From Tsukamurella ocularis (GTDB taxonomy: Bacteria; Actinomycetota; Actinomycetes; Mycobacteriales; Mycobacteriaceae), in assembly GCF_024807615.1 (NCBI RefSeq), contig NZ_JANUCJ010000003.1:248001-312000 (forward strand): a stretch of 64,000 nt of DNA, read 5' to 3'. Positions 44,489-55,483 of the stretch are shown one piece after another. Made by a program: the position numbers and the translations under genes. How positions within the stretch are numbered: the stretch's first letter is position 1; the number at the start of each line of letters is the position of its first letter. The notes under the pieces were generated by a model, which saw only the letters and a list, made by a program, of their open reading frames with translations, made no database searches and had not been told where the DNA came from.

Positions 44489-46039
44489 CTACTCGGACTC
44501 GGGCTCGACGTACCGCGGGAAGACACCCTGGGGCTTGGGCAGCGCGGTGCCCGCGGCGAGGCGGGTGCCGACGGCCTCGAAGGCGCGCCGGTCCTTCGGC
44601 TGCTCCAGCAGCGTCAGGAGCTCCTCGGCCGACTCCGGCATCACCGGCTGCAGCAGCAGCGCGACCTGGCGGACCACCTCGGCGGTCGTGTACAGCACCG
44701 TCCCCATCCGCTCGGGGTCGCTCGCCTTGAGCTTCCACGGCTCCTGCGCCGAGAAGTAGCGGTTGGTCTCGGCGAGGACCTCCCAGATCGCCTCCAGGTA
44801 GAGGTGCAGCGCCTGGTCGCCGACGTGCCGGCGGACCGTCGACAGCAGGCCGTCGGCCCGGGCGAGGAGGGCCTCGTCGGCGGGCGTGAACGGGCCCGGC
44901 GTCGGAACCGTACCCGCGCAGTTCTTGTTGATCATCGACAGCGAACGCTGTGCCAGGTTGCCGAGCTCGTTGGCGAGGTCGGAGTTGATCCGGCCGACGA
45001 TCGCCTCGTGGCTGTAGCTGCCGTCCTGGCCGAAGGAGACCTCGCGGAGCAGGAAGAAGCGCAGCGCGTCGAGACCGTACTCGGCGATGAGGGCGTGCGG
45101 GTCGACGACGTTGCCGACCGACTTGCTCATCTTCTCGCCCTTGTTGAACAGGAAGCCGTGCGCGAAGACCCGCTCGGGCAGCTCGATCCCCGCGCTCATG
45201 AGGAACGCGGGCCAGTAGACGGCGTGAAACCGGATGATGTCCTTGCCGATGATCTGCAGCTTCGGCGGCCAGAACGTCGAGAACTGCTGCGACTCCGTGT
45301 CGGGGTAGCCGGCGCCGGTGAGGTAGTTGGTGAGCGCGTCCACCCAGACGTACATGACGTGGTCCGGGTCGCCGGGGACGGGAACGCCCCAGTCGAAGGT
45401 GTCGCGGCTGATCGAGAGGTCCCGGAGACCGCCCTTGATGAAGCTGACGATCTCGTTGCGCCGGGTGGCGGGCTCGAGGTACCCGCCCTCGCGGTCGAGC
45501 AGGGCGAGGAGCCGGTCCTGGTAGGCGGACAGCTTGAAGAAGTAGGACGCCTCCTCGGTCCACTCGACCTCGGTGCCGGTGTCGGTGGAGACGCGGGTGC
45601 CGTCCTCGGTGACGGTGGTCTCGTCCTCGGCGTAATAGGCCTCGTCCCGCACGGAGTACCAGCCCGAGTACTTGCCCAGGTAGATGTCGCCGGCGTCGAC
45701 CATCTTCTGCCAGATGGCCTTCGACGCCTCGTAATGATCGGCATCGGTGGTGCGGATGAACCGGTCGAAGGTCGAGCCGACGGCGCGCTGCAGCGCCTCG
45801 AAGGCCGCGGCGTTGCGGTCGGCGAGGGCCTTGACCTCGATGCCTTCCTTGGCCGCGGTCTGCTGCATCTTGATGCCGTGCTCGTCGGTGCCCGTCAGGT
45901 AGAAGACGTCGAAGCCGTCGAGTCGCTGGAAGCGCGCGATCACGTCGGTGGCGATGTACTCGTAGGCGTGCCCGATGTGGGGCACGCCGTTCGGGTAGGC
46001 GATCGCCGTGGTGATGTAGAAAGCCTTGTCTGCAGCCAT
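44489..46039 (-). CDS. metG: Methionyl-tRNA synthetase
   Basis: 516 residues, the short MetG form without the C-terminal dimerisation domain and without zinc cysteines in the insert. HIGH signature as [18 protein letters not shown] as [11 protein letters not shown], anticodon-binding helices at the C-terminus ([19 protein letters not shown]). A TAAGCT hexamer (46049-46054) nine bases upstream of the ATG suggests an almost leaderless transcript. Confidence 0.98.
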   Translation of the reverse strand: MAADKAFYITTAIAYPNGVPHIGHAYEYIATDVIARFQRLDGFDVFYLTGTDEHGIKMQQTAAKEGIEVKALADRNAAAFEALQRAVGSTFDRFIRTTDADHYEASKAIWQKMVDAGDIYLGKYSGWYSVRDEAYYAEDETTVTEDGTRVSTDTGTEVEWTEEASYFFKLSAYQDRLLALLDREGGYLEPATRRNEIVSFIKGGLRDLSISRDTFDWGVPVPGDPDHVMYVWVDALTNYLTGAGYPDTESQQFSTFWPPKLQIIGKDIIRFHAVYWPAFLMSAGIELPERVFAHGFLFNKGEKMSKSVGNVVDPHALIAEYGLDALRFFLLREVSFGQDGSYSHEAIVGRINSDLANELGNLAQRSLSMINKNCAGTVPTPGPFTPADEALLARADGLLSTVRRHVGDQALHLYLEAIWEVLAETNRYFSAQEPWKLKASDPERMGTVLYTTAEVVRQVALLLQPVMPESAEELLTLLEQPKDRRAFEAVGTRLAAGTALPKPQGVFPRYVEPESE

Positions 46040-46129
46040 GGTGCGCCCAGCTTATCGGTGCACCGCAAGCGTGTTCCGGGCGGAATCACGAAGTGGATCG
46101 ACAGGCCCCGGCGCCGTCCGGGACGGACG

Positions 46130-46402
46130 TCAGCCGGCGAGGGCGGAGGTAGGGACCGCGTCCAGCGCGACGACGGCGCCGGACTCATCGAGGCGGAAGC
46201 GGGCGATGTCCCGGCCGTAGCGGACGTAGACCACGTCGTAGTCCACGCCGATGACCTCGGTGTCGACGGTCGGCAGTGTAGTGGCGGTACCCGCGTACTC
46301 GCCCTCCGCGTAGAACCGGACCTGGCTGCGCTCGCCATGGGCCACATGCACCCAGGCCAGTCGCCCGCCGAGGTCCGTGCCGCCGTTGATCACCGGGTTC
46401 AT
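46130..46402 (-). CDS. Hypothetical protein, 90 residues
   Basis: Small soluble protein (MNPVINGGTDLGGRLAWVHVAHGER..., YDVVYVRYGRDIARFRLDESG) with a strong GAGGAGGAG ribosome-binding site before ATG 46402. Predominantly beta by pattern. No motif recognised. Lies between metG and pabB and is transcribed toward metG. Confidence 0.65.
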   Translation of the reverse strand: MNPVINGGTDLGGRLAWVHVAHGERSQVRFYAEGEYAGTATTLPTVDTEVIGVDYDVVYVRYGRDIARFRLDESGAVVALDAVPTSALAG

Positions 46403-46546
46403 CGCTCCTCCTCGTGAGTTGGGTGGCGGGCGGATCGGGTGGGTGGGAGAGATCCGCCGGCCGAGACCCACTCTTCCGGCCCGACCCGTCCGGGCACATC
46501 GGGTAAAACCCCCATTCCTCCCCGAGATCGCCGCGCGGGGCCGTGA

Positions 46547-46552
46547 CAGGAT
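46547..46552 (+). promoter_or_regulatory. -10-like element, possible leaderless pabB start
   Basis: CAGGAT lies six bases before GTG 46559 with no Shine-Dalgarno. The hexamer is weaker than others in this window. Confidence 0.35.
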
Positions 46553-46558
46553 GGCGCG

Positions 46559-47677
46559 GTGCAACCGGTCGACATGCTGCGGGCGCTCCGCGAGCGCGGC
46601 CACCGGCCCGCCGCGCTGTTCGGCGCGTGGGGCGGCTTCCGTGCCGTGATCGCCCCGGATCCCCGGCTCGAGCCGGGCAGCGCGCCCGACGGTGCGCCGT
46701 GGCTCGGAATCGTCGGGTACCCGGACACGACGGACGAACCGCGGCTGGTGCCCGAGATCATCGGCGGAGATCCCGGGCCGCTGCTCCTGCTCCACGACGA
46801 AGGCCGCTGGTCCTGCACCGATCCCGCGTTCCCGATCCCCGACGCCGCGCCCGCACCGCGCCGGTGGGCGGCCACGTGGACCGCACCCGACCGCGCCGAC
46901 CACCGCACCGCCGTCCTCGCCTGCCAGGAGGCGATCCGCGCGGGCGACGTCTACCAGGTGAACGTGTGCACCCGCTTCGGCGGCGCCCTCGCCGGCGACC
47001 CGCTGGATCTGTTCGCCGACATCGCCGCCGCCACCCGCCCCGCCAAGGCCGCCTACCTCGAGGGCGACTGGGGCGCGGTCGCCTCCTTCTCCCCCGAGAC
47101 CTTCCTCACCGAGCGCGACGGCCTGCTCACGGAGCGGCCCATCAAGGGCACGCTGCCGCTGACCCGGCCGCCGGAGGACCTGCGCGCCAGCGTCAAGGAC
47201 GTCGCGGAGAACGTGATGATCGTGGACCTGGTGCGCAACGACCTCAGCCGCGTCGCCGCGACCGGCACCGTCCGCACACCGGAGCTCCTGCGCGTCGAGC
47301 CCGCGCCCGGGGTCTGGCACCTGGTCTCGACGGTGACCGCTCGGCAGCGACCGGGCACCACCCGTGCGCAGCTGCTCGACGCGACCTTCCCGCCCGCGTC
47401 GGTCACGGGCACCCCGAAGCTCTCCGCCCGCGAGCGGATCGCCCTGTGGGAGCGGCACACCCGCGGCAGCTACTGCGGCGCGATCGGCATCGACCATCCG
47501 CTGACCGGGCTGGACCTCAACGTCGCGATCCGCACCGTCGAGGCGCGCGACGGTGCGCTCCGACTCGGCGTGGGCGGCGGCATCACCATCGACTCCGAGC
47601 CCGACGCGGAGTGGCGCGAGTGCCTGGACAAGGCCGCGTCGATCGTCGGCTACCGCGGATCTCCCTCGCACGGGTGA
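46559..47677 (+). CDS. pabB: Aminodeoxychorismate synthase component I
   Basis: 372 residues, shorter than the 450-residue classic form because the N-terminal half of the fold is reduced, as in Rv1005c-type proteins. Converts chorismate plus ammonia to aminodeoxychorismate for folate synthesis. Motifs: ERPIKGTLPL (the PIKGT lysine), ENVMIVDLVRNDLSRV, PPASVTGTPK, YCGAIG and GVGGGITIDSEPDAEW. No pabA or pabC is adjacent. Confidence 0.93.
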   Translation: MQPVDMLRALRERGHRPAALFGAWGGFRAVIAPDPRLEPGSAPDGAPWLGIVGYPDTTDEPRLVPEIIGGDPGPLLLLHDEGRWSCTDPAFPIPDAAPAPRRWAATWTAPDRADHRTAVLACQEAIRAGDVYQVNVCTRFGGALAGDPLDLFADIAAATRPAKAAYLEGDWGAVASFSPETFLTERDGLLTERPIKGTLPLTRPPEDLRASVKDVAENVMIVDLVRNDLSRVAATGTVRTPELLRVEPAPGVWHLVSTVTARQRPGTTRAQLLDATFPPASVTGTPKLSARERIALWERHTRGSYCGAIGIDHPLTGLDLNVAIRTVEARDGALRLGVGGGITIDSEPDAEWRECLDKAASIVGYRGSPSHG

Positions 47678-47764
47678 CGCCGCCCAGCGCCGCGGGTCGC
47701 GCCTCGGCCGCATGATTGACCTCCGCGCCCCCGCGCTCCGCGGCGTCCTGCTGTTCCTGGCGGT

Positions 47765-48625
47765 TCAGTCGTCGGAGTCCGAGCGCCGCTGTGCGAGGGC
47801 CGCCTCGTAGAGCTCGCGCTTGGAGGCGCCGGTCTCCGCGGCGACGGCGGCGCAGGCGTCCTTGAGCCGCTCCCCCGCGTCGACGCGGCGCAGGACAGCG
47901 GCGACGTGGTCCTCGGGATCGGCGGAGACCGGATCGGCGCCGGAGACCACGACGGTGATCTCGCCGCGCACCCCGTCGGCGGCCCACGCGGCGAGCTCGC
48001 CCAATGTGCCCCGGCGGACCTCCTCGTAGGTTTTGGTGAGCTCGCGACACACCGCAGCGCGACGCTCGGGTCCGAGGACCTCGGCGGCGTCCGAGAGCGT
48101 CTCGGCGAGGCGATGCGGCGACTCGAAGAACACGGCCGCCCGCCGCTCGGAAACGAGCTCCGCAAGCCAGGATCGTCGGGCACCGGACTTGCGCGGGGCG
48201 AAACCGTCGAACAGGAACCGCTCGACCGGCAACCCCGACAAGGCCAGCGCGGTGGTGACGGCCGACGGCCCGGGCAGGCAGGTAACCCGATGGCCTGCCT
48301 CGACGACAGCCGCGACCAGGCGGTATCCCGGGTCGGACACCGACGGCATGCCCGCGTCGGTGATGAGGAGGACGGTCTCGCCGACATCGAGCGCGGCGAG
48401 CAACTGCGGGATGCGACCGGCCTCGTTGTGGTCGTAGAAGCTGAGGATCCGGCCGCGCGGTTCGACGTCCAGCGAGGCGGCCAGGGAGCGGGCGCGGCGG
48501 GTGTCCTCTGCGGCGATCACGTCCGCGGAACCGAGCGCCACGATGAGCCTCGCGGTGGCGTCACCGGGGTTGCCCATCGGCACTCCGGCGACGATCAATG
48601 CCCCGCGCGCGTCCTCTGTTCCCAC
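47765..48625 (-). CDS. rsmI: 16S rRNA (cytidine-1402-2'-O)-methyltransferase
   Basis: 286 residues, tetrapyrrole-methylase fold. VAGVPMGNPGDATARLIVAL at the N-terminus, AAEDTRRARSL, LITDAGMPSVSDPG, PGPSAVTTALALSGLP and FFESPHRLAETL are all typical. Methylates C1402 in the ribosomal decoding centre. Leaderless by position: GTG 48625 is seven bases from a TAGGGT hexamer. Divergent from pmt, as in M. tuberculosis Rv1003/Rv1002c. Confidence 0.96.
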   Translation of the reverse strand: MGTEDARGALIVAGVPMGNPGDATARLIVALGSADVIAAEDTRRARSLAASLDVEPRGRILSFYDHNEAGRIPQLLAALDVGETVLLITDAGMPSVSDPGYRLVAAVVEAGHRVTCLPGPSAVTTALALSGLPVERFLFDGFAPRKSGARRSWLAELVSERRAAVFFESPHRLAETLSDAAEVLGPERRAAVCRELTKTYEEVRRGTLGELAAWAADGVRGEITVVVSGADPVSADPEDHVAAVLRRVDAGERLKDACAAVAAETGASKRELYEAALAQRRSDSDD

Positions 48626-48632
48626 GGGTCAC

Positions 48633-48642
48633 ACCCTACGAT
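48633..48642. promoter_or_regulatory. Two overlapping divergent -10 elements (rsmI and pmt)
   Basis: ACCCTACGAT contains TAGGGT on the minus strand (48633-48638) and TACGAT on the plus strand (48637-48642), sharing two bases. Each is seven bases from a GTG start (rsmI 48625, pmt 48650). Both mRNAs would be leaderless, and both promoters could not be occupied at once. Confidence 0.6.
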
Positions 48643-48649
48643 GGATCGC

Positions 48650-50242
48650 GTGACAGCTGTGGCGATGCCCGAGGGGCGTAGCGAGGACCGCGAGATGGTG
48701 AGCCCCGGCCCGCGGCTCCCGCCGGCGGTGTTCGGCGCGACGGACCGCGCCTTCGGCTGGACCGTGACGCTGGTGCTGACCGCGGTCGCGGCGGCCACCC
48801 GGTTCTTCAACCTCGGCTATCCGAGCAACACCGGTTTCATCGGCAGCACGCCGGTGCAGACTCCGGTCTTCGACGAGAAGCACTACGCGCCGCAGGGCTG
48901 GCAGGTGCTCTCGGGTGGGCAGTGGATCGAGGACAACCCGGGATTCGGGCTGATCGTGCACCCGCCGGTGGGCAAGTGGATGATCGCGATCGGCGAGTGG
49001 CTGTTCGGCTACGGCCCGCTGGGATGGCGGTTCATGTCGGCGGTGTGCGGCACGCTGCTCGTGTTCCTGGTGATCCGCGCGGCGCGACGGCTCGCGCGGT
49101 CCACGCTGATCGGCGGCCTGGCCGGACTGTTCCTCATCTGCGACGGCCTGACGATGGTCTCTTCGCGGGTCGCGCTGCTCGACATCTTCCTGGTCTTCTT
49201 CGGCTTCGCCGCGTTCTCGTTGATCCTCGTGGACCGCGATCAGATGCGGGAGCGGCTGCATCGCGCGGCGCTCGAGGGACGGATCACCGATTCGCTCTAC
49301 GGGCCGCGGCTGGGGTTCCGCTGGTGGCGGTTCTCCGCAGCGATCATGGTGGGCCTGGCGTGCGGCGTGAAGTGGTCGGGTGCCTACTTCCTCATCGGCG
49401 TCCTCGCGCTGTCGTTGGCCTTCGACGTGGCCAACCGGCGCCAGTACGGCGTGCTGCGCCCGTGGCGCGGGGTGCTGCTGCGGGACCTGATCCCGTCGGG
49501 CATGTCGCTCGGGGTGGTCCCGGTGCTGGTGTACCTGGGCACCTTCTGGCCGTGGTTCTCGTCGGAGACCTCGGTCTACCGGTACGCGGTGGGGAACCAG
49601 GTCGGCGCGGACGGCCCGTTCGGCTGGGTGCCCGCGGCGCTGCGTTCCCTGTTCTTCTACGAGAATTCGATCCTCGACTTCCACGACGGCCTGACCAATT
49701 CCGCCGGCAACCACCACCCGTGGGAATCCAAGCCGTGGACCTGGCCGATGGGCCTGCGACCGATGCTCTACCACTACACCGCGGACCAGTCGGGCGGCAT
49801 GTGCGGCGACGGGCCGTGCGTCCGCGCGGTGATGGCGGTCGGCACGCCGGCGCTGACCTGGATAGCGGTCCCCGTGGTCCTGTGGGCGCTGTGGAAGATG
49901 GTCGTCAAGCGGGACTGGGCCTACGCCGCGCCCGTGACCATGTACTTCGCGACCTACCTGCCCTGGTTCCTCAACCTGGACCGGCAGATGTACTACTTCT
50001 ACGCGCTCACCCTGATGCCTTTCCTGTGCATCATGATCGCGCTGATCTGCCGCGAAGTGTTGGGCCTCGACGGTCGCGCCCGGTACTTCGGCTTCGAGCG
50101 GCTGCAGCTGGGCCGCTGGCTGGTGGTGCTGTACGCGACCATCGTGGTGTTGAACTTCGCCTGGCTGTGGCCGATCCTCACCGCGACGCCGATTCCGATG
50201 TGGTGGTGGCGCCTGGAGCTCTGGCTGCCCAGCTGGCAGTAG
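48650..50242 (+). CDS. pmt: Dolichyl-phosphate-mannose-type protein O-mannosyltransferase
   Basis: 530 residues, about eleven membrane helices. Transfers mannose from polyprenyl-phosphate-mannose to Ser/Thr of exported proteins. The first loop carries the catalytic acid pair (VFDEKHYAPQGW), and FGLIVHPPVGKW follows. Ortholog of Rv1002c by position. GTG 48650 was chosen from the -10 spacing; an in-frame ATG at 48641 would overlap the -10 hexamer. Confidence 0.95.
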   Translation: MTAVAMPEGRSEDREMVSPGPRLPPAVFGATDRAFGWTVTLVLTAVAAATRFFNLGYPSNTGFIGSTPVQTPVFDEKHYAPQGWQVLSGGQWIEDNPGFGLIVHPPVGKWMIAIGEWLFGYGPLGWRFMSAVCGTLLVFLVIRAARRLARSTLIGGLAGLFLICDGLTMVSSRVALLDIFLVFFGFAAFSLILVDRDQMRERLHRAALEGRITDSLYGPRLGFRWWRFSAAIMVGLACGVKWSGAYFLIGVLALSLAFDVANRRQYGVLRPWRGVLLRDLIPSGMSLGVVPVLVYLGTFWPWFSSETSVYRYAVGNQVGADGPFGWVPAALRSLFFYENSILDFHDGLTNSAGNHHPWESKPWTWPMGLRPMLYHYTADQSGGMCGDGPCVRAVMAVGTPALTWIAVPVVLWALWKMVVKRDWAYAAPVTMYFATYLPWFLNLDRQMYYFYALTLMPFLCIMIALICREVLGLDGRARYFGFERLQLGRWLVVLYATIVVLNFAWLWPILTATPIPMWWWRLELWLPSWQ

Positions 50243-50297
50243 GCCTTTCCCTCGGGGCCGGGCACCAGGGGTGCATCACCGCTGGGCGGGGCCGCAC

Positions 50298-51500
50298 TCA
50301 GACCGTCGCGGGGACGCGGGTCTCGCGGGCCAGCATCCAGGCGATGGCGGCGAGGACGCACAGGGCCGCGGTGATGGCGAAGGCCCAGGTGAAGCCGAAG
50401 TACTGGGCGATGGCGCCGGCCAGCAGCGGCCCGGAGATCGTGCCGGCGTCCTGCGCCATCTGGTAGGCCGAGAGCGCGCCTCCGCTGCGGCCCTTGCCCT
50501 GCAATACGTCGGCGAGGGAGGCCTGCATCGTCGGGGCGACGAGACCCGTCCCGATCCCGGCGACGACGGTAACGAGGAACGCGACCAACACCGAATCGGT
50601 GAAGCCCAGCGCCAGCGTGCCCGCGGCGATGACGAGCATGCCGACCACGATGAACGGCCGGCGGCCGTAGCGGTCGGAGGCGCGGCCCGCGGGGAACATG
50701 GCGAGCACGTCACCGGCGGCGTAGGCGGCCAGCGCGTATCCGGCGATCGCGGCGGGCTGATCGAGGACAGCGGCGAAGAACAGCGGCAGCAGCGAGACCC
50801 GCATCGAGTACACCCAGCCGAAGACCACCGACGTGAAGAGTGCGGCCAGGTAGGCGGAGTCGGCGAGGGCCTCGCGCACCGTCGCGCCCGGTTGGGAGGA
50901 CGCCTCCTGCCGGCCCGCGAGGGTGCTGCCGCGCAGCGCGATCCCCACGACGAACGTGGCGACGACGAGCGCGATGGCGTAGACGATGAACGGCACCTGC
51001 AGGCCGAAGCCGACGAGCGCGCCGCCCAGCAGCGGGCCGCAGATGCCGCCGAGCACGAAGCTCGACGAGTAGACACCGCTCACCCGGCCGCGGATCTCGG
51101 CGGGCGCGATGCGGATCATCAGGCCCATCGCGGAGACGGTGAACATCACCGAGCCCACGCCGCCCAGCCCACGAAAGAGCATGAGCTGCCAGTAGCTCTG
51201 CGCGAAGGCCACCGCCAGGGTCGAGGCGGCGACGATCAGCAGCCCCGTCATGTAGATCCAGCGCTCGCCGAACGCCTTCACCAACGGGCCGGTCGCCGGG
51301 GCGAAGGCGAGCCGCATGATCGCGAAGGCGCTGACGACCGCGGAGGCGGCGCCGATGCCGACGTCGAAGGTGCGGGCGAAGGCGGGCAGGGCGGGCGCGA
51401 CGACGCCGTAGCCGAGGGCGATCACGAAGCTCGCCGCGACGAGGACCCAGACCTCCGGCGGTACCCGCTGCGGCGCGGGCGCGGAAGCTGCTGAGTTCAC
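50298..51500 (-). CDS. MFS transporter
   Basis: 400 residues, twelve membrane helices, major facilitator. Conserved loop GPLVKAFGERWIYMTG after helix 2 and GRASDRYGRRPFIVVG in the second half (motif A type), with PAEIRGRVSGVYSSSFVLGGICGPLLGG in helix 5 (motif C-like GxxxGPxxGG), which marks drug:H+ antiporters. Substrate unknown. Convergent with pmt, divergent from kdpF. Confidence 0.9.
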   Translation of the reverse strand: MNSAASAPAPQRVPPEVWVLVAASFVIALGYGVVAPALPAFARTFDVGIGAASAVVSAFAIMRLAFAPATGPLVKAFGERWIYMTGLLIVAASTLAVAFAQSYWQLMLFRGLGGVGSVMFTVSAMGLMIRIAPAEIRGRVSGVYSSSFVLGGICGPLLGGALVGFGLQVPFIVYAIALVVATFVVGIALRGSTLAGRQEASSQPGATVREALADSAYLAALFTSVVFGWVYSMRVSLLPLFFAAVLDQPAAIAGYALAAYAAGDVLAMFPAGRASDRYGRRPFIVVGMLVIAAGTLALGFTDSVLVAFLVTVVAGIGTGLVAPTMQASLADVLQGKGRSGGALSAYQMAQDAGTISGPLLAGAIAQYFGFTWAFAITAALCVLAAIAWMLARETRVPATV

Positions 51501-51543
51501 CGAAACATCATCCGCTAAGAACGCGTCAAGACCCGCATCGGGG

Positions 51544-51553
51544 GCGTTAACGC
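51544..51553. promoter_or_regulatory. Palindrome in the kdp promoter region
   Basis: GCGTTAACGC is a perfect 10-bp palindrome 40 bp upstream of kdpF in the MFS/kdp divergent region. It is a candidate KdpE or other regulator site, but it does not match a motif I know. Confidence 0.3.
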
Positions 51554-51592
51554 AGCCTTGATCCGGCCTCGAACAGTGGTCGAGTGGAGCCC

Positions 51593-51682
51593 ATGGACAT
51601 CTCCAACGCGCTGGCCCTCGCGGCCACGATCCTCACCCTGGCGTACCTCCTGTACGCCCTGCTGCGCCCGGAGCGCTTCTGA
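51593..51682 (+). CDS. kdpF: KdpF, small subunit of the Kdp K+-ATPase
   Basis: 29 residues ([20 protein letters not shown], then YALLRPERF), one transmembrane helix, stabilising the KdpFABC complex. ATG behind GGAGCCC. Its TGA overlaps the kdpA ATG by one base (TGATG). Confidence 0.93.
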   Translation: MDISNALALAATILTLAYLLYALLRPERF

Positions 51683-53340
51683 TGAGCGACACCGTCTCCG
51701 GGCTGCTAACGATCGGCACCCTGGTCGCGGCGCTGGCGATCGCCTACCGCCCGCTCGGCGACTACCTGGCGCACGTCGTCACCACGCCGAAGCACTGGCG
51801 CGTCGAGCGCGTTGTGTACCGCCTCGTCGGCGCCGACCCCGAGGCCGAGCAGGGCTACCGCACCTACGCGGTGGCGGCGCTCGCGTTCAGCGCCGTGAGC
51901 ATCGTCGCGCTCACGATCCTGCTGCTGGCGCAGGGCTGGCTGCCCGGCGTCGAGCCGAAGCAGTGGCGCTTCGACGAGGCCCTCAACACCGCGATCTCCT
52001 TCGTCACCAACACCAACTGGCAGTGGTACTCGGGCGAGAGCGCCATGAACCTCATCGCGCAGGCGATCGGCCTCGCGGTGCAGAACTTCGTCTCCGCCGC
52101 CGTCGGCATCGCGGTCGCCGTCGCGCTGATCCGCGGCTTCGTCCGCTCCCGCACCGACCGGCTCGGCAACTTCTGGGTGGACCTCACCCGCATCACGCTG
52201 CGCGTACTGCTGCCGATAGCGGTGATCGGCGCCGTCATCCTCATGGCGCAGGGCGTCGTGCAGACGCTGTGGCAGCGGCACGAGATCGTCGGGCTCGACG
52301 GGCAGAAGCAGGTGCTCACCGGCGGACTCGTCGCGAGCCAGGAGGTCATCAAGCTCCTCGGCACCAACGGTGGCGGTTACTTCAACGCCAACTCCGCGCA
52401 CGCCTTCGAGAACCCGACAGCCGCGACCAACCTGTTCCAGATCTTCCTCATCCTGCTCATCCCCGTGGCGTTGCCCCGCATGCTGGGCAACCTCGTCGGC
52501 AGCCACCGGCAGGGCTACGCGATCCTCGGCTCGATGACCGTGATCTTCGCGGTCTCCACCGCGATCTCCATCGGCGCGCAGCTGGGCAACCAGGGCACGG
52601 CCGGCAGGGCCGCGGGCGCCGCGCTCGAAGGACAGGAGCTGCGGATCGGGCAGTGGGGCACCGGCCTGTTCGCGACCGCCACCACCAGCACGTCGACGGG
52701 CGCCGTGAACGCCGCGCACGACAGCCTGACCCCGGGCGCCGGCGGCGCCGCGCTGGTGAACATGCTGCTCGGCGAGATCAGCCCCGGCGGCGTGGGCTCC
52801 GGCCTCTACGGCATGCTCGTCATCGCCGTCCTCACCGTCTTCCTCTGCGGCCTCATGGTGGGCCGCACCCCCGAGTACCTCGGCAAGAAGATCGGCCGCA
52901 CCGAGATCACCCTCGCCGCGCTGTACATCCTGGTGATGCCCGCGCTGGTGCTGGTCGGCACCGCCGCCACGGTGGTCCAGGAGCAGGGCGTCGCCGCCAT
53001 GACCAACGACGGTGCGCACGGCCTCTCCGAGGTCCTCTACGCCTACGCCTCGGCCGCGAACAACAACGGCAGCGCCTTCGCCGGCCTCGCCGTCGACACC
53101 CCGTGGTTCAACTACACCCTCGGCGCGGCGATGCTGCTCGGCCGGTTCGCGCCGATGATCGCGATCCTCGCTCTGGCCGGTGCTCTCGCCAAGCAGCACC
53201 CCGTGCCCGCCACCGCGGGCACCATCCCCACCCACCGCCCGCTGTTCGTGGGCCTCACCGTGGGCGTCGTGGTCCTGGTGGCCGGATTGACCTTCGTCCC
53301 CGCCCTCGCGCTCGCACCGATCTCGGAGGTCACCCAGTGA
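51682..53340 (+). CDS. kdpA: Potassium-transporting ATPase potassium-binding subunit KdpA
   Basis: 552 residues, about ten membrane helices. The channel-like subunit that selects K+. The four selectivity-loop regions are recognisable: [40 protein letters not shown], and [14 protein letters not shown]. Overlaps kdpF and kdpB. Confidence 0.98.
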   Translation: MSDTVSGLLTIGTLVAALAIAYRPLGDYLAHVVTTPKHWRVERVVYRLVGADPEAEQGYRTYAVAALAFSAVSIVALTILLLAQGWLPGVEPKQWRFDEALNTAISFVTNTNWQWYSGESAMNLIAQAIGLAVQNFVSAAVGIAVAVALIRGFVRSRTDRLGNFWVDLTRITLRVLLPIAVIGAVILMAQGVVQTLWQRHEIVGLDGQKQVLTGGLVASQEVIKLLGTNGGGYFNANSAHAFENPTAATNLFQIFLILLIPVALPRMLGNLVGSHRQGYAILGSMTVIFAVSTAISIGAQLGNQGTAGRAAGAALEGQELRIGQWGTGLFATATTSTSTGAVNAAHDSLTPGAGGAALVNMLLGEISPGGVGSGLYGMLVIAVLTVFLCGLMVGRTPEYLGKKIGRTEITLAALYILVMPALVLVGTAATVVQEQGVAAMTNDGAHGLSEVLYAYASAANNNGSAFAGLAVDTPWFNYTLGAAMLLGRFAPMIAILALAGALAKQHPVPATAGTIPTHRPLFVGLTVGVVVLVAGLTFVPALALAPISEVTQ

Positions 53341-55469
53341 CGAACACGCTGACCGACGCCACCCCGTCGGACCCGAAGGCCGTCACCCAGACGCCGAAGC
53401 GGCGCTCCGCGTTCTCGCTCACCGAGCTCACGTCGGCGCTGCCCCGCGCGGTCGCGAAGCTGGACCCGCGCACGCAGATCCGGCAGCCCGTCGTCTTCGT
53501 GGTGTGGATCGCCTCGGTGTACACCACCGCGCTGGCGATCGTGACCCCCTCGGTGTTCGCGTGGGCCGTGACCGTCTTCCTCTGGGCGACGGTGCTCTTC
53601 GCGAACCTCGCCGAGGCCGTCGCCGAGGGCCGCGGCCGCGCGCAGGCAGATTCGCTCCGCAAGGCCAAGACGGAAACGATCGCGCGGCTGCGCACCGACA
53701 CCGGAGAACACCAGGTGCCGGGCTCCGAACTGAAGGTCGGCGACCTCGTGATCGTCGACGCCGGCGAGGTCATCCCCGGCGACGGCGACGTCGTCGAGGG
53801 CATGGCCACCGTCGACGAGTCGGCGATCACCGGCGAGTCCGCCCCCGTCGTACGCGAGTCCGGCGGCGACCGCTGCGCCGTCACCGGCGGCACCCGCGTG
53901 CTGTCGGACCGCATCGTCGTCGAGATCAAGACCGAGCCGGGCAAGAGCTTCATCGACCGGATGATCGGCCTCGTCGAGGGCGCCAACCGGCAGAAGACGC
54001 CCAACGAGATCGCCCTGAACATCCTGCTCACCGTGCTCACGATCATCTTCCTGCTGGCCGTCGCGACGCTGCAGCCGATGGCGATCTACTCGGGCGGCGC
54101 GGTCGACGTGGTGGTTCTCGTCGCGCTGCTCGTCTGCCTCATCCCCACGACGATCGGCGCGCTGCTCTCCGCGATCGGCATCGCCGGCATGGACCGCCTC
54201 GTCCAGCGCAACGTGATCGCCAAGTCGGGCCGCGCTGTGGAGGCCGCCGGCGACGTCTCGACGCTGCTGCTCGACAAGACCGGCACCATCACCTACGGCA
54301 ACCGGCGCGCCGCGTCCTTCCACCCCGTCGCGGGCGTCGACGAGCACACCCTGGCCGGGCACGCGCTGCTCGCCTCGCTGGCCGACGAGACCCCCGAGGG
54401 GCGCTCCATCGTCGACCTGGCGACGGAGCGCGGCCACACCGCGGCGAGCCGCGGCTCGAGTACGGGCCCAACGGCCCTTGGTTCCTTCGTGCCCTTCACC
54501 GCGCAGACCCGCATGTCCGGCGTCGACCTGCCGGACGGAACCCGGATCCGCAAGGGCGCCTCGGCGGCCGTGCTGGCCTGGGTGGCCGCGGAGCACCATG
54601 GCGACACCGCCGGCGAGGCCGTCTCCGAGGCCCTCGGCGCTATCGACGTGCGGCTGGCCGTCGACGAGATCTCCGGAACCGGCGGCACCCCCCTGGTGGT
54701 CGCGTACGCCGAGCCCGGCGCCGCGCCCGCCCTGCAGGGCGTCGTGCACCTCAAGGACGTGGTCAAGGCGGGCATGAAGGAGCGCTTCGCGCAGCTGCGC
54801 GAGATGGGCATCCGCACCGTCATGATCACCGGCGACAACCCGCTCACCGCGAAGGCCATCGCCGCGGAGGCGGGCGTCGACGACTACCTCGCCGAGGCCA
54901 CACCCGAGGACAAGCTGGCGCTGATCAAGCAACAGCAGGAGGGCGGCCGCCTCGTCGCGATGACCGGCGACGGCACCAACGACGCGCCCGCGCTCGCGCA
55001 GGCCGACGTGGGCGTCGCAATGAACACGGGCACCTCCGCCGCGAAGGAGGCCGGGAACATGATCGACCTGGACTCCGACCCGACGAAGCTCATCGACATC
55101 GTGGAGATCGGCAAGCAGCTGCTCATCACCCGCGGCGCGCTGACCACGTTCTCCATCGCCAACGACATCGCGAAGTACTTCGCGATCATCCCCGCGATGT
55201 TCGTGCCGCTGGCCCCCGGCCTCGACGTGCTCAACGTGATGCGGCTGCACAGCCCGCAGTCGGCGATCCTCTCGGCGGTGATCTTCAACGCGCTCATCAT
55301 CGTCGCGTTGATCCCGCTGGCGATGCGCGGCGTGAAGTACACCGCGAAGTCGGCCGACAAGCTGCTGGCGCGCAACCTCACCATCTACGGCCTCGGCGGC
55401 ATCGTCGTCCCCTTCCTCGGGATCAAGCTGATCGACCTCGTCGTGCAGCTGATCCCCGGCCTCTCCTGA
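53337..55469 (+). CDS. kdpB: Potassium-transporting ATPase ATP-binding subunit KdpB
   Basis: 710 residues, P-type ATPase. Phosphorylated Asp313 in [23 protein letters not shown] actuator loop; [21 protein letters not shown] hinge; seven membrane helices. GTG start overlaps the kdpA stop by 4 nt (GTGA). Confidence 0.98.
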   Translation: MTNTLTDATPSDPKAVTQTPKRRSAFSLTELTSALPRAVAKLDPRTQIRQPVVFVVWIASVYTTALAIVTPSVFAWAVTVFLWATVLFANLAEAVAEGRGRAQADSLRKAKTETIARLRTDTGEHQVPGSELKVGDLVIVDAGEVIPGDGDVVEGMATVDESAITGESAPVVRESGGDRCAVTGGTRVLSDRIVVEIKTEPGKSFIDRMIGLVEGANRQKTPNEIALNILLTVLTIIFLLAVATLQPMAIYSGGAVDVVVLVALLVCLIPTTIGALLSAIGIAGMDRLVQRNVIAKSGRAVEAAGDVSTLLLDKTGTITYGNRRAASFHPVAGVDEHTLAGHALLASLADETPEGRSIVDLATERGHTAASRGSSTGPTALGSFVPFTAQTRMSGVDLPDGTRIRKGASAAVLAWVAAEHHGDTAGEAVSEALGAIDVRLAVDEISGTGGTPLVVAYAEPGAAPALQGVVHLKDVVKAGMKERFAQLREMGIRTVMITGDNPLTAKAIAAEAGVDDYLAEATPEDKLALIKQQQEGGRLVAMTGDGTNDAPALAQADVGVAMNTGTSAAKEAGNMIDLDSDPTKLIDIVEIGKQLLITRGALTTFSIANDIAKYFAIIPAMFVPLAPGLDVLNVMRLHSPQSAILSAVIFNALIIVALIPLAMRGVKYTAKSADKLLARNLTIYGLGGIVVPFLGIKLIDLVVQLIPGLS

Positions 55470-55483
55470 AAGAAGGCATCACC

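Noticed and set aside
43176-45563. Long minus-strand open frame across the lipoprotein and metG
   Set aside because: A lipoprotein with lipobox and MetG with HIGH and KMSKS motifs occupy the region in other frames.
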